From Leptobrachium leishanense (lineage: Eukaryota > Chordata > Amphibia > Anura > Megophryidae): a DNA stretch of 64,000 nt. The DNA lies in assembly GCA_009667805.1 (NCBI GenBank), contig CM019072.1, forward strand, positions 40,169,519 through 40,233,518, written 5' to 3'. Numbering within the stretch: the first letter of the stretch is position 1; every line of letters starts with the position of its first letter. Of the stretch, positions 44,201 through 54,490 are shown in pieces. The position numbers and the translations under genes were made by a program. The notes beneath the pieces were generated by a model that ran no database searches, had not been told where the DNA came from, and worked only from the letters and a program-made list of their open reading frames with translations.

Positions 44201-44305
44201 GTATATGTTCTCAATTTTGTAATCCATTGTGCTAAGTGTATAAGTGAATGTAAGCAGTTACAATATTGGTGTATTTGGCTGAAAGCAGCATTACTAGTAT
44301 TGAAG

Positions 44306-44790
44306 TGGGAGGCCCAGGCTCAGGGAATCAGGCAGCAGGGTATGGAAATAGCAAATGAGTGTCTCTGATGATCAATGGAGAGTCTCTGATGGAAAAAAAA
44401 TAGGGTTACCAGGCGACTGAGGGTCACGACAACAGTGGGGTTATCCAAGCGAGATTTCCAATAGAAGGGTAATCCAAAAAAGTGGTCGAGGGTAATCCAA
44501 AGGTCAAGGGCTAGCAGAGAGCAGCAAACCGGTAGACAAAGCAAGGAGTCTGGTACACTGGTAGGCAGATAGAGGAAGGTAGCGGATCAGGCTTCTTGCT
44601 GAACAGGATCCCACTTGAGAACTGAACATCAATGTGGAAGCCCCTGTGAAGGGTCCGGCCTCCTTAGGTAGGACAACACTAGCTGAGTGATTGGGTGCAC
44701 CTGGGTGTGTTGTGGAGCTGCAGGAAAAGCCAGTTCATAGTAGGGCGGCACCTTTCATGCACTGCCCAGGTAGATTCAGGGTGTGACAGC
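44306..44790 (-). mobile_element. Possible solo LTR, antisense
   Basis: On the - strand the block begins TGTCACACCCTGAATCTACC, a typical LTR start, and runs about 480 bp. Words such as GGTAATCCAAAGGTCAAGGG and GGCAGATAGAGGAAG on the + strand resemble LTR sequences common in amphibians and fish. The end, the CA terminus and target duplication were not set, so this remains a suggestion. Confidence 0.35.
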
Positions 44791-45539
44791 ACCGGATTTG
44801 CTTTTCTTGTGAACCCATATGGCCAGGGTCCTGACACCGCCTAAGGGTGTCCCAGCCAGCACCTTACAGTGTAAGTAAACAGAAGGGGGCTCTGATTTTG
44901 AAGGGAATTTTATTATGTCGTTCACACACCTGTGCTCGCTCTGTGAATTCTGACCCCACCACACCAACATAGGGGATGCACTTGTCCTGGAGCACATCTC
45001 CTGGCTACACCCAAATTCATACAATGTAGGGTAAAAGGATTGAAGAAGCAGTGTAGGCGTTTGGAGGCAGAGAGATAAAGGAAGGGAGGGAAGAATCTGC
45101 TTTATCAGAGTGGGAGCATTGCTTTGGGCAAGTGTAACATGATATTTAGAAGCTTCATATAAACTCAGACACCATGTGACAGACTGTTTAAGTCAGTTGA
45201 ATGTGTGACATTTTTAAATATTGTAACATGTGTAGATGATTTGGCAGCAGGTTCACTTTTCAAGGCGGTGGGAAAGTGTGAGAGACGACACTGCAGTCAC
45301 CCTCATTGAAGAAAAAAAATTTAATAAATTTTGATGTGCTTTTTTTCTAACAGCCAGACAGAGGACAGAACCAGGGCTGGATTAGTCTACTGGGATACCA
45401 GGAAATTTCCCAGTGGGCCCCAGCATCTGCCTGCTGAGCGCAGCCCATAATATAGTGAACAAAAACAAGGCACCCTTATTTAGGAATATAGACCATATTT
45501 TTGGCTGACTAGGAAGCCTTTCTATGGATAACCTAAGGG

Positions 45540-46002
45540 TCTATTCACAAATGCGTTGTTTTTCGATGCATATCGGCGACTGGATTTTGCAAAAAATATG
45601 GTGAATTCACTACTTTGCAAATGGTCACCGTATTTTGTCGAAATTGGAGTCGCAGAAGCAGTAATCAGAAGTCATTGAATATCACCGATTTGGGCTGATA
45701 ACCGCCGAATTGTCAGTGAATTCCACCGAACTGAATATAAAAAAATAAAAAATAGAAAGTCTCCTAAAATCAACAAAAACATTAAAAATGTGTTTAAATA
45801 AGTCTTCCAAAAAAATGTCCTTAAAAAAATTAGTTTTGGCAATAAAAATAAGGGGCCTTTAAATTTTTATTAAAAAACATTCAATTTTTTTTTTTTACAA
45901 CATTGAATCCTATGAGATTTGCCTGTGTAAACCTGTTGAATTGCAACATTGAAAATTAGGGCATTCAGCTGGGATTTTGGTGCATTTCGGCATTCTGTGA
46001 AT
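45540..46002. repeat. MITE-like repeat with CTATTCACA ends
   Basis: The left end reads CTATTCACAAATGCG and the right end CTGTGAATAG, a short inverted pair. The body shares GGTCACCGTATTTTG, AATTCCACCGAACTGAA and AGAAAGTCTC words with 12160-12300, so both are copies of one repeat family. No coding frame is present. Confidence 0.55.
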
Positions 46003-46049
46003 AGAAGACACAATATTCTTCTATGGGGCAATTTCGTTGTTCAGTTATT

Positions 46050-46790
46050 TATTTATTTATTTGCAAAGTATTTTACCAGGAAGGATACATTGAGATTTAT
46101 CTCGTTTTAATGTCTGTCCTGGGTTCAAGAACATTGAACTTTTTACAGTTGCTACAGAAGTGCAAAGTAATAAAATGCAGGATATAAACCCCCCCCCCAC
46201 AAATATACAGATTATTTTCTACATATTTATTTTCTGTGTTAAAGTCATTATGTTACAGGTCTACAGGTACATTCTGTATTGAGGTAGGTTAATAGGGAGT
46301 TCGAGGGACTTGATGACATCTGGGAGGTTATTCCATAATTGCGGTGCTCTGAAAGAAAATGGGGATCGAGACACTTTTTGTATTGTGGTATTGCAAGTAA
46401 GTTGCAGGTCCTGGATCGGAGGTTAAAAGAGGAGAGCTGCTGGGGGAAGCAGCCTATTCAGGTAGGGTGGTAGCTTCCCAGAAAAGCTCTTAAACACCAG
46501 GTTGGAAAGGTGACGGGTGCATCTGGATTCCAGCCAGTTTAGCTCTCAACATGTCACAATGGTGGGTCATGTAGTTACATTGTAGCACAAAGCGGCAGAA
46601 TGAGTTATACAATGTAGTAAGTTTCTGGAGGTGTGTTTGCGGGGCAACTGCATAAACTACATCTCCGTATTCAATAGCTGGCATAACCATTTGTTGTACA
46701 ATCTGCTTTCTTACCTCGGGGCTCAGGCAGGATTTGTTTCTGTACAGGGCACCTAGTTTAGATCAGAGTTTTTCAATGTGGGGGCCAAGT
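46050..46790 (-). mobile_element. CR1/L2/Rex1-like LINE 3' part, antisense
   Basis: Reading on the - strand, this is the LINE from the CCCCACATTGAAAAACT region through MPAIEYGDVVYAVAPQTHLQ KLTTLYNSFCRFVLQ to the tail TATTTATTTATTT at 46050-46065. The peptide corresponds to the C terminus of the LINE ORF, more intact here than in the 7332-8890 copy, which gives a useful view of that part. Frame breaks remain. Confidence 0.82.
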
Positions 46791-46910
46791 TCAGTGAATT
46801 GCAATGTTTTTGCTTGTATTTGGCGTATTGACAGGTCGAAACGCGTCAGTGCTTTAATGTTTCAAATTTTAATCTGTTACAATAAATAGACCTGAAGAGG
46901 TGTATTATTC
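46790..46910 (+). mobile_element. Penelope-like terminal relic (GAAACGCGTC)
   Basis: The word GGTCGAAACGCGTCAG lies at 46834-46849, followed by TTACAATAAATAGACC, the layout seen after hammerheads in other Penelope termini here. The CUGAUGA box and a proper stem II are missing. It abuts the 5'-truncated edge of the antisense LINE copy. Confidence 0.45.
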
Positions 46911-47020
46911 AACCCCACTGAAGCTCTGCATGAGTCCACCATTGATCTTCCCATATCGACTAGCGAGACATCGTGGCGGTGAGGAGTTATATCAGCACCA
47001 TACCACCTTTTGCAAATATA

Positions 47021-47153
47021 CAGGGTTATTCAGAGAGTGGTGAAAATCAGGGGAATGGCTGGAGAATGGAAAATTCTAGGTCAAAATAGCCAAACCAGAA
47101 AATTTCCTCCATTTTCCATTCTCCTGGTTTTCACCTCTCTCTGAATAACCCTG
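47021..47153. mobile_element. Foldback MITE, CAGGGTTATTCAGAGAG type, copy 1
   Basis: The 133-bp element begins CAGGGTTATTCAGAGAG and ends CTCTCTGAATAACCCTG. Both arms continue inward with complementary words GGAGAATGGAAAAT/ATTTTCCATTCTCC, so almost the whole element can fold. A TA precedes it at 47019-47020; a TA lies one base beyond its end, which hints at a TA target. Confidence 0.78.
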
Positions 47154-47248
47154 ATAGTTTAGAGCCGGCTTTATGTGGCTCTGCAAAAGTATTGCACCAC
47201 CACAGACAATACTCCAACAATGCCTAATTAACCCTGTAAGTATCTTCA

Positions 47249-47404
47249 TGCCTATTCAGAGAGTGGTGAAAAGTAGGAGAATGACTGGAGAATGGAAAAT
47301 TCTAGGTCAAAATGGGAGAATTTTTCTGGTTTGGCTATTTTGACCTAGAATTTTCCTTTCTCCAGTCATTCTCCTGCTTTTCACCGCTCTCTGAATAACC
47401 CTGT
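47249..47404. mobile_element. Foldback MITE, CAGGGTTATTCAGAGAG type, copy 2
   Basis: This 156-bp relative begins TGCCTATTCAGAGAGTGG and ends CGCTCTCTGAATAACCCTG. The arms GACTGGAGAATGGAAAATTC and complement form a long hairpin with the loop near AGAATTTTTCTGG. The outer left bases are changed against copy 1. Related terminal words occur at 35924-35942. Confidence 0.75.
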
Positions 47405-48627
47405 TAGTCACCAAAAGAGTCGACGATATCAAAGTCACACTTTTGAACAGCCAGGTCAGGAAGAAGACAAGACCTTGCACGCAGTGTCTGCTTCAGAGTG
47501 TGCCTATAGGCTAGTGTGTGGCGCGATCACGCTGGTAACATTCAGGATGTGCCCATCAGTGGAGTGCAGTTGCACAAAGCCTAAGCAAACTAGAGAGATC
47601 GATAGATCTCCAGACAAGCAATGAGCAGCTCAAGTGTAGCAATTAAAGGAGGGTCTCCGGTATCCAGACGAAAGGGGCAGTTAATACAGGGAAGGGGTGG
47701 CAATTCGTTTAATCAAAAGGAGAGTGGTCTAATGAGACAGTGACAGTCTATGACCATCAGGTGAATAAAAACAAAACAGATACCAGGCACTACAGTAAAG
47801 TTTATAAAGCTGTATTGTAGAAAAAAAAGTTTCCGGTGGAAAAAGGCCTTTCTCCAGCTTGAGTAAAGTCTTTCAGACCCAAATGTTGCGTTGGATGTTT
47901 TTAGAATACAGCTTCCTGAATTTTACTGGAGTACCTGGTATCTATTTGGTTTTCACTGATTGGAGAGAGCTGGCCACTCGGATGCCAAGAACTAGAATGT
48001 CTACTATTGAAAACTCTATTAATACATGACCAAAGCAGGATTTGCTCTCACAACAGACCAGTTTGTGAGTGTCTCAAAACCTAGGTTTGTCCCTCTACCC
48101 CTTGGCTAACATTTATTTGAAACATAGGATGCATAATTAACACGAGTGTAAACTAACATTTTTGTACGGATTACAATTCATACAATTTTAATTTCTGTAA
48201 AATTATAATATTTATTCATCTGTTCTTTACAAAAATATTGTTGGGATGAAACATTCTAGACACTAGACCAAGTCTTTTATTCCTTTATCTTGTAGTTATG
48301 CACTCTTTGCATTATTAACATTCACAAATATCCTTTCAGTCAACTGCAATACATACGGTGAAAACTAAAAATTAAATCAAATATACTGCATGTTACTAAT
48401 TGTAATTAAATGCCATCAGCAGTACAGTAATGCAGATATTATTTTTACAACAATGACATTGTATGTGGATTATATGCCTGCATACAGACATTACAGTAAC
48501 ACCATATACCTGTACAGCACATGGGTTTATGGGAGATATAAATGGCATGGGTAGCACTAATTATAGGGCTCTGGGTGAGATAAATATATGGTAGATGCTA
48601 ATAAAGTGTGTGTGACTTGTTCTACAG

Positions 48628-48756
48628 ATTGAAACGTTGCAGAAGGATCTTTCCCTCTTACAAACAGAGTACAATTCCCTCTTGGAGATCCACAATCAAA
48701 TCGTGCAGAAAGATTCGGCTAACATAAGTGGAGAAGATCAGTACCATCCAGAATGA
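48628..48756 (+). CDS. TSNAXIP1: TSNAXIP1 terminal exon F with stop
   Basis: The acceptor TGTTCTACAG precedes ATT GAA. The 42 codons read IETLQKDLSLLQTEYNSLLE IHNQIVQKDSANISG and end EDQYHPE with TGA at 48754-48756. The coiled-coil part aligns with the mammalian QLDTLRASYEEVRKEHEILM region recalled from memory; the last dozen residues do not. Long mammalian isoforms continue for several hundred residues. Here the stop and a nearby AATAAA suggest a real 3' end or a short isoform. An internal donor (for example before GTACCA at 48741) is conceivable but weak. Confidence 0.85.
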   Translation: METLQKDLSLLQTEYNSLLEIHNQIVQKDSANISGEDQYHPE

Positions 48757-48806
48757 CACATGTATGAAGATGTATAAAGTATTGTAAAACGTGCCTTTCA
48801 CGCCTC

Positions 48807-48812
48807 AATAAA
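48807..48812 (+). terminator. TSNAXIP1: Polyadenylation signal AATAAA
   Basis: AATAAA lies 51 bases after the TSNAXIP1 stop codon. The sequence that follows, with GTTCGGTTTT about 30 bases later, is GT/T-rich enough to serve as a downstream element. It is the only canonical signal between the stop and the next MITE at 48944. A cleavage site near 48830-48845 is inferred. Confidence 0.7.
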
Positions 48813-48943
48813 ACCAAATTCATCTTCACTGCAAGGTTCGGTTTTACAGAGAAATATTTTCAGAAGTACATAAGAACATATGTATAGAAAAATATGTAAA
48901 TCAATGTATTTTTTTTGTTCTGTTAAATTTGTTGTGGAAACTC

Positions 48944-49392
48944 TTAGGCTAGCGTCAGACGAACGCAGTCAAAACGTCAGTGTCGCCGCACAGTTTAACG
49001 TCCGTCGTAGCATTGATTAGTGATCAAGAGATCAACACACGAAGTACGTGCTCACCGAAGTGCGCAAGCACCACGCAGGTGGCAACGGACGCCATTTAGG
49101 CCTCGACGTAAAAGCGCTACGACGGATGCCCAGAGTGCACCTTGTCCGCGTAGCGGCCTGTGTGCGTGATGACGTGACGTCAGATGCAGAGCATTTGCGA
49201 CATCACGTTGACGCTCAGAAGTTTTTTTGGTGTGGCTGACTGTACCGGTCTTTTCATTTCAATTCCCATATTTTCCTTTTTTTTTCTCTACATCCGTTAA
49301 AAAAAACTGACAGTGTGGCGTCTACAGCATCTTCCGTCCGTCATGCACGCACACAGAGTGCACTCAGACTACGTTCGTCTGACATTAGCTTT
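48944..49392. mobile_element. AGGCTAGGGTCAGAC-type MITE, diverged copy
   Basis: The ends TTAGGCTAGCGTCAGACGAAC and GTTCGTCTGACATTAGC form an inverted pair with small changes. The body of about 450 bp is CpG rich (GACGTGACGTCAGATGC, CCGTCGTAGC) and unlike copy 1 in detail. It begins roughly 130 bp after the TSNAXIP1 polyadenylation signal. Confidence 0.68.
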
Positions 49393-50039
49393 AAACATTA
49401 CTTACAAAGAACCAAAAGTCTTGAAAAAGGTTTCCAAAATTTGGCTCGGGGGTTAATTATCAGTACCAAAAGCCACACTCGGGATTACACTGTAGTATAA
49501 TTTACCTTGTCCCTGCGATCCCCCGATGTCCTCTGGCCGATGCCAGAGATAAATGATATAATATAAAGATAATGAAATAATTAATTAGACCACCAGGGAG
49601 TGGTAACCATTCTGCTTACATAGTGACATGGGATGAAAAGGCTCCTTATTGACTACCGCTTTAAAACTATACACTTAACCCCTTCACTACAAACTGATTT
49701 TCCAAAAGACAGTCAGGAACCAGTGTTTTTTTAAAAAAATATGTTTTTTTTTATTCAAGGCAGAGGAGCAGTAATACAGATATGTAAAAGGTAGTTCGAA
49801 ACATCGTCCGCATAAACAGTGGGCATAGTGCAGGTGTACCATATTACAGCATTTCACAGGTTTGGCTTACTGTATCGAAGTAATGGATTCATTATAGTGC
49901 AAAAAGAGTATAAAAATCTTAACACAAAGAGATTCATAACAGTTCTGATAAACAACCCTACACATGAGTTAAAGGGGTGGTTATTACCAAGTAGAGTGAT
50001 AGGCTGTAAGGGACCCCAGAGCGCCAAGTGCATGTGATA

Positions 50040-50270
50040 TATAAGGGTAGGGTTCTCTATATCAGGGGGGTAGGTTTGGAGAGGGGAGGGAAAAGAGGAG
50101 GAGTAGGCGGGAGATGGGACAGGGGGGAGGTGTAGGACAGAGAAGAAGAGAGAGAAGAAAGAAACGAAAAGGAAAGAGAAAGAGGAGAGAAGAGAGAGAA
50201 AAAAAAAAAGGGGGGGTGGCAGGTGGGGAGGGGGAAAGTGTGATGCGGGGGGTGAGGAGGTGAGGCTGTG
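50040..50270. repeat. Polypurine tract in L1 3' UTR
   Basis: On the + strand the tract is almost only G and A, with the words GGAGAGAAGAGAGAGAAAAA, then GGGGGGGTGGCAGGTGGGGA. On the element's own strand it is polypyrimidine. A very similar tract occurs between ORF1 and ORF2 (54350-54480). Several G runs are close enough to allow a G-quadruplex on the + strand. Confidence 0.75.
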
Positions 50271-50360
50271 GGATTTCAGGTACGCTGGTAGGTGCCCGCC
50301 CCAAGACTTCCGGGATCTCGTAGGAAAAGCGAGGTTTGTGGGTGATCCGGTACAGAAAGG

Positions 50361-50362
<2 letters not shown>

Positions 50363-50392
<30 letters not shown>
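50363..50392. repeat. GT microsatellite in L1
   Basis: About 15 GT units lie in the 3' end region of the L1 element, just beyond the ORF2 stop. The run is uninterrupted, which suggests a recent expansion. Confidence 0.85.
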
Positions 50393-50393
<1 letters not shown>

Positions 50394-50404
50394 GCTCAGG
50401 TACC

Positions 50405-51180
50405 TCACGCCACGCGCGAGCGGCAAGATGCTGAGGCCAGGAATGTATTCCAGTAGAACCATTTACGGATGTGTGTCTCCATAGTGTTTCGTACTCTGGC
50501 CCCGAGGTCCTCCATATGTCGCACTTCCTCCATTCTCGAAAGCCAATCCCTGTATGAGGGGGCAGATGGCGACCCCCAGGCCCGGGCGACCAGTAGTCTC
50601 GCTGTCATGAGCATTGGTAGTGCCACCGATTTCCTGAGGGTGTTTGTTGAGCAAGTGGTGTGGGTAAGTAGGAATGGACCAGGGGAGAGCGGCATAGTCA
50701 GGTCTGTGACCTCGGCAATCGTATCCCTCACCAGGTTCCAGAAGGGTGCAAGAGTCGGGCAATCCCACCACATGTGAAGGTAGGTGCCCCCCCCCCACAT
50801 CTCCAACAGTCCGGGGTGTGGCGGAGACCGATCCGGAAGAGTAGGGAAGGCGTGCTGTACCACATTGAGAGGACTTTGTACGAGGTAGATTGTAGGCGAG
50901 CCTGAGGGGAGCCGTGATGGGTTAGCTCATAAGTATCTCGCCATTGGTCCTCCGTCACCGGCGATTCAAGAATATGGTCCCACTGAGTCTCAAAGGACGG
51001 CGGGGACAGTCCTCGCGTCGTCTGCATGAGGCGATAGAGGGTAGATATCCCGTGTTTAAGTGGATGTTTGGAGGTACAGAGAGACTCAAAAGGAGTGGGA
51101 GCTCGAAGCAAGCGGTGGCGGGCGGGCAGTGCTAGGAGGTAGTGGGAAATTTGGGAGAAATTAAAGCGTTCCAGGGGGGT
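50405..51180 (-). pseudogene. L1/Tx1 ORF2, C-terminal zinc-knuckle region, frameshifted
   Basis: The frame to about 50728 carries LESPVTEDQWRDTYELTHHG and ends in HTPDCWRCGGG, the start of the Cys-rich motif. The remainder lies in the next frame (50863-50405): GGGTYLHMWWDCPTLAPFWN and the tail to KWFYWNTFLAS. Joined, the two give a CxxC...HxxxxC-like knuckle (CWRC, H, C). The shift falls exactly at a run of about eleven C at 50788-50799, a likely length-error site. Confidence 0.8.
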
Positions 51181-53945
51181 AGGGAGGCATTCTGTTCTGT
51201 GCCATCCCAGGGTGCATGTAGTTCCCCTCCTAAGATGAAGTGCAGGGCCCGTGGAGCAACAGGTCCCATCAGTCGGCTTCTGATGCGAGGAGTCACCCCA
51301 GGGGTGAAATCTGGGTTGTTCACGAGCGGCAACATGGGCGAGGGGTAAGAGGAAAGGGCGTGTTGGCGCACCGCGGACCTCCACACCTGCAGGGTGGCCC
51401 CCACGAAGGGGTGGCGACGCGCCATAGGCGATCGGCTGTCGGGAGCCATCCAGGCTATAACCCCGGTCGGGTGTGGTGTGGCTTCCATCTCCAGATCCTG
51501 CCAGAGCGCGTGCCTCCCTCCCGTGGTCCACTCCACCACCCTCAAGAGGTGAGTGGATTGATAATATTGGCGAAGGTCCGGGACAGCCAAACCGCCCGTG
51601 GTCTTAGGTCGGAACAATGTGGACGAGCTTATCCTGGCTCTAGATGTGTTCCAGATGAATCGAGAGCAGTCGGACTGGGCCTCCCAGAGAAAGGAAAGGG
51701 GAACACGAATGAGCAGTGTCTGGAAGAGGTATAGGAGCCGGGGCAGCACATTCATTTTCAGAATGCTAATTTTCCCCATCCAGGAGACGCGTAAGGTGTT
51801 CCATTCCGAGAGGTTGCGGGTAATTTCCGACCATAGGGGCAGCAGGTTCTCCCGAAACAGAGTCAAAGGAGAGTTCGTGAGCCATATTCCCAGGTATTTC
51901 ATTTTGGAGGTGCACCATACAAAAGGGTGCATCCGTCGGAGGACTCGCTCCGCCACACCCCGAACATTGATGTTTAGTATCTCCGATTTGTCCATGTTCA
52001 GCTTCAGGTTCGACAGCGCCCCGTACGTCTGAAACTCCTTTACTACCTCAGGCAGAGAAGCGAGTGGATTGGTGACGTAGAAGAGGAGGTCGTCGGCGTA
52101 TGCAGAGACCTTGTGGACTGCGGATCTCCCTTTCAGGCCCGTGATGGAAGCGTTGAGGCGGATCGACTCCAGTAGAGGCTCAAGATAGAGGGCAAACAGG
52201 AGAGGCGAGAGTGGACATCCTTGTCTTGTCCCATTCCTGATTTGGAACGTGTCGGACATGACACCGTTAACCCGTACTCGTGCGTTCGGCGCTTGATATA
52301 GGGCGGCTGTCCACCGAAGGAATTCAGGTGGTATATGCATAGCTTTCAATGCGGCGAACAGAAAAGGCCAGGAGACTCTATCGAACGCCTTTTCGGCGTC
52401 GGTTGACAGAAGGAGCGTGGGCGTTTCCGACGCCAACACTGCGTGTATCACGTTCAGCGTTCGAATTGTGCCATCTCTCGCCTCCCGGTTCGGGATGAAG
52501 CCCACCTGGTCCCTCCGCACCAGTAGTGGAGCCACATGTGCAAGACGTTGAGCAAGGATTGTGGCAAAGATTTTAAGATCACTGTTGAGGAGCGAAATCG
52601 GTCTGTAACTGGCGCATGAGAGAGGGTCTTTACCCTCCTTCGGTATCACTACAATCGTGGCCGAGAGGGAATGAGGGTGGAAGGTTTCCGCAGTGAGCAG
52701 TGCATTGAATACACCGGCCATGTGTGGTATCAGTTGTGGCCCGAAGCGTTTATAATAAATGGAAGGTAAGCCGTCTGGGCCGGGGGCTTTACCAGGCTTC
52801 TGCCGCTTCAGGGCCGCGGCGATCTCCTCTGTGTTGATAGGGGAGCGTAGAGGTTCTTGTTGCTCCGATGTTAATCGATGGGGAGTCCGGGTCTCTAGGT
52901 ACTCCGTAATTCGGGAGGCGGTGAGGGGTCCAGGCTCCTCCGCGGAGTGGTATAAGGAGGAATAGAAGTCTCTAAAAGCACGGGCTATGAGATTCGGGTC
53001 AGAGGACTCCGTATCAGGGGAAGTGCGAATCTTCGGGATATAATTTTGTCGGCGACGTTTTTTCAGAAGGCAAGCTAAGAGGCGGCCCGGTTTGTCTTCA
53101 TGCAAGGCGAAATAGCATTTGGTGCGGAGAATCGCGTGGTGGATGCTCGGATTAAGGGCATTAGCCAGTTGGGTGCGGGCCTGCAAGAGTCTTGCGTAGG
53201 TGCCTGCATCGTCGCCCGATGCTTGGTGCTCGAGTTCCAGGGCTCTGATGGAGGAATATAGGGAGGCTATTTCTGCTCGCTGGGTTTTTCTTTTTCGGGA
53301 GGCTAAGGAGATCAACTGACCTCGTATGACAGCCTTGTGAGACTCCCATACGGTCGGGAGTGGGACCTCAGAGGCCTTATGAATCTCAAAAAATGAGGCC
53401 AGGTTGTCCTCCACCACCCTCACCAACTCCGGGTCCGAGAGGAGGGAGGTATTCAGTTGCCAGGACCGATCTCGAGGCCGGAGCAGGGGGGACGACACGG
53501 TTAGCACGACAGGAGCGTGGTCCGACCACGTCGTCGCCTGTATCTTTGCGTCTCGAATCAGAGGAAGGTCGTATTGAGGGACGAAAAAGTAGTCTAATCT
53601 GGAATAAGTCCTGTGGACCGACGAAAAATATGTGTAGTCTCGAGCGGAAGGGTTAAGGGCCCTCCAGGCGTCGATCAGGCGGAGTGCTTGTAGTGAGTGG
53701 TGAATCCGGGCCAAGACGCGCCGCGGCGTCCGGTGCTGTGAGGAAGAGGAGTCCTCCTTAGGAACCATGGGTATGTTAAAATCTCCCCCCAGCACCAGGA
53801 CACCCACCGTAAAATCCTCAAGTAAGCGTAGCGTCTTGGCCAAGTATATATGCTGCTTTGTGTTAGGGAGGTAGACATTGGCGAAAGTGTATGGTGAACC
53901 ACCAATTGTGCCCTTCACAAACACATCTCCCGTCTCCGGCGGCAT
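51132..53945 (-). CDS. L1/Tx1 ORF2, endonuclease C-terminal part and reverse transcriptase
   Basis: The open frame of 937 codons contains the rest of the endonuclease: LVLGGDFNIPM, YSRLDYFFVP and WSDHAPVVLTV (catalytic SDH). The RT domain has QKPGKAPGPDGLPSIYYKRF, SYRPISLLNSDLKIFATILA, LLSTDAEKAFDRVSWPF, GTRQGCPLSPLLFALYLEPL and the catalytic VSAYADDLLFY (YADD). All key residues are present. The frame ends near 51132 because of a shift close to a run of six G (51172-51180 region), after which the C terminus continues at 51180-50728. The enzyme copies L1 RNA at the nicked target. Confidence 0.9.
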   Translation of the reverse strand: MPPETGDVFVKGTIGGSPYTFANVYLPNTKQHIYLAKTLRLLEDFTVGVLVLGGDFNIPMVPKEDSSSSQHRTPRRVLARIHHSLQALRLIDAWRALNPSARDYTYFSSVHRTYSRLDYFFVPQYDLPLIRDAKIQATTWSDHAPVVLTVSSPLLRPRDRSWQLNTSLLSDPELVRVVEDNLASFFEIHKASEVPLPTVWESHKAVIRGQLISLASRKRKTQRAEIASLYSSIRALELEHQASGDDAGTYARLLQARTQLANALNPSIHHAILRTKCYFALHEDKPGRLLACLLKKRRRQNYIPKIRTSPDTESSDPNLIARAFRDFYSSLYHSAEEPGPLTASRITEYLETRTPHRLTSEQQEPLRSPINTEEIAAALKRQKPGKAPGPDGLPSIYYKRFGPQLIPHMAGVFNALLTAETFHPHSLSATIVVIPKEGKDPLSCASYRPISLLNSDLKIFATILAQRLAHVAPLLVRRDQVGFIPNREARDGTIRTLNVIHAVLASETPTLLLSTDAEKAFDRVSWPFLFAALKAMHIPPEFLRWTAALYQAPNARVRVNGVMSDTFQIRNGTRQGCPLSPLLFALYLEPLLESIRLNASITGLKGRSAVHKVSAYADDLLFYVTNPLASLPEVVKEFQTYGALSNLKLNMDKSEILNINVRGVAERVLRRMHPFVWCTSKMKYLGIWLTNSPLTLFRENLLPLWSEITRNLSEWNTLRVSWMGKISILKMNVLPRLLYLFQTLLIRVPLSFLWEAQSDCSRFIWNTSRARISSSTLFRPKTTGGLAVPDLRQYYQSTHLLRVVEWTTGGRHALWQDLEMEATPHPTGVIAWMAPDSRSPMARRHPFVGATLQVWRSAVRQHALSSYPSPMLPLVNNPDFTPGVTPRIRSRLMGPVAPRALHFILGGELHAPWDGTEQNASLPPWNALISPKFPTTS

Positions 53946-54246
53946 AGGTCTCCAAATGCTCGAAGGGGACGGAGGCAGCGAACACTATTGCCGTGCCCTT
54001 TGACTTAGACTCTGGGTTGTGATCGAAGAATCCGGTGGGGTAACGTCTATCTCTCAAAGAGGGGGTGGAGGCTGTGCGAAAATGAGTTTCCTGAAGGAAG
54101 GCAATCGAAATCTTCAGGGAGGCGAGGTCACGTAGGAGGCGCCTTCTTTTTTCTGGTTGGTTAAGGCCTCTGACATTGTGGCTGACTATCCTGAGGTCAG
54201 TCGGGATCATGTTAGAAGAGCCCCCATTGGGGCGGGAACCCGCCAT
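53863..54246 (-). pseudogene. L1/Tx1 ORF2, endonuclease N-terminal part
   Basis: The probable start MAGSRPNGGSSNMIP at 54246 is followed by the apurinic endonuclease motifs LRIVSHNVRGLN (catalytic Asn) and IAFLQETHF (catalytic Glu). The frame shifts between about 53863 and 53945, where it overlaps the long frame that carries the rest. The shift is near GTCTCCGGCGGCATAGGTC; no long homopolymer is seen at this one. Confidence 0.82.
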
Positions 54247-54339
54247 GTGGTGAGCTTGGGGAGGGATGGGGTAGGGCGGGGAGAGGTGGAAAGGGTTAGG
54301 GGCAAGTGAAAGATAAGTGTAGAGGTAGCGGGATGATGG

Positions 54340-54490
54340 GTGGGGAGAGAGATTGTGAGAGTAAAGAGAAAGGAGGAAGGGGGGTAAGAGAAAGGGGGAG
54401 AGGAGAGAGAAGAGAGAGAGAGAAAAAGAGAAAGAAGGAAAAAAAAAAGGGGGGGTGGGAGGACAGAAAGGGTGGAGGTTCGAAGAAAGT
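54340..54490. repeat. Polypurine tract between L1 ORF1 and ORF2
   Basis: On the + strand the tract reads GGGGGAGAGGAGAGAGAAGA and ends in a run of A then seven G, GGGTGGGAGGACAG. Its final 40 bases match the end of the 3' UTR tract at 50190-50220. It accounts for the Phe/Ser/Leu/Pro-rich translation (PPFFFPSFSFSL) seen upstream of the ORF2 Met at 54246, so that stretch should not be taken as protein. Confidence 0.72.

Larger units (their letters stand above)
44201..48627 (+). other. TSNAXIP1: TSNAXIP1 intron E-F (4.4 kb)
   Basis: The intron holds a possible solo LTR in antisense (44306-44790), a MITE-like repeat (45540-46002), an antisense LINE 3' end (46050-46790), a Penelope terminal relic (46790-46910) and two foldback MITEs (47021-47404). 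The parts at 44790-45530 and 47410-48620 show nothing I recognise, apart from weak repeat character. Confidence 0.7.

Noticed and set aside
49854..50462. A 202-codon ORF on the - strand with HTHTHT and Pro/Phe/Ser runs
   Set aside because: It reads through the GT microsatellite and the polypurine tract of the L1 3' UTR and is not a gene.
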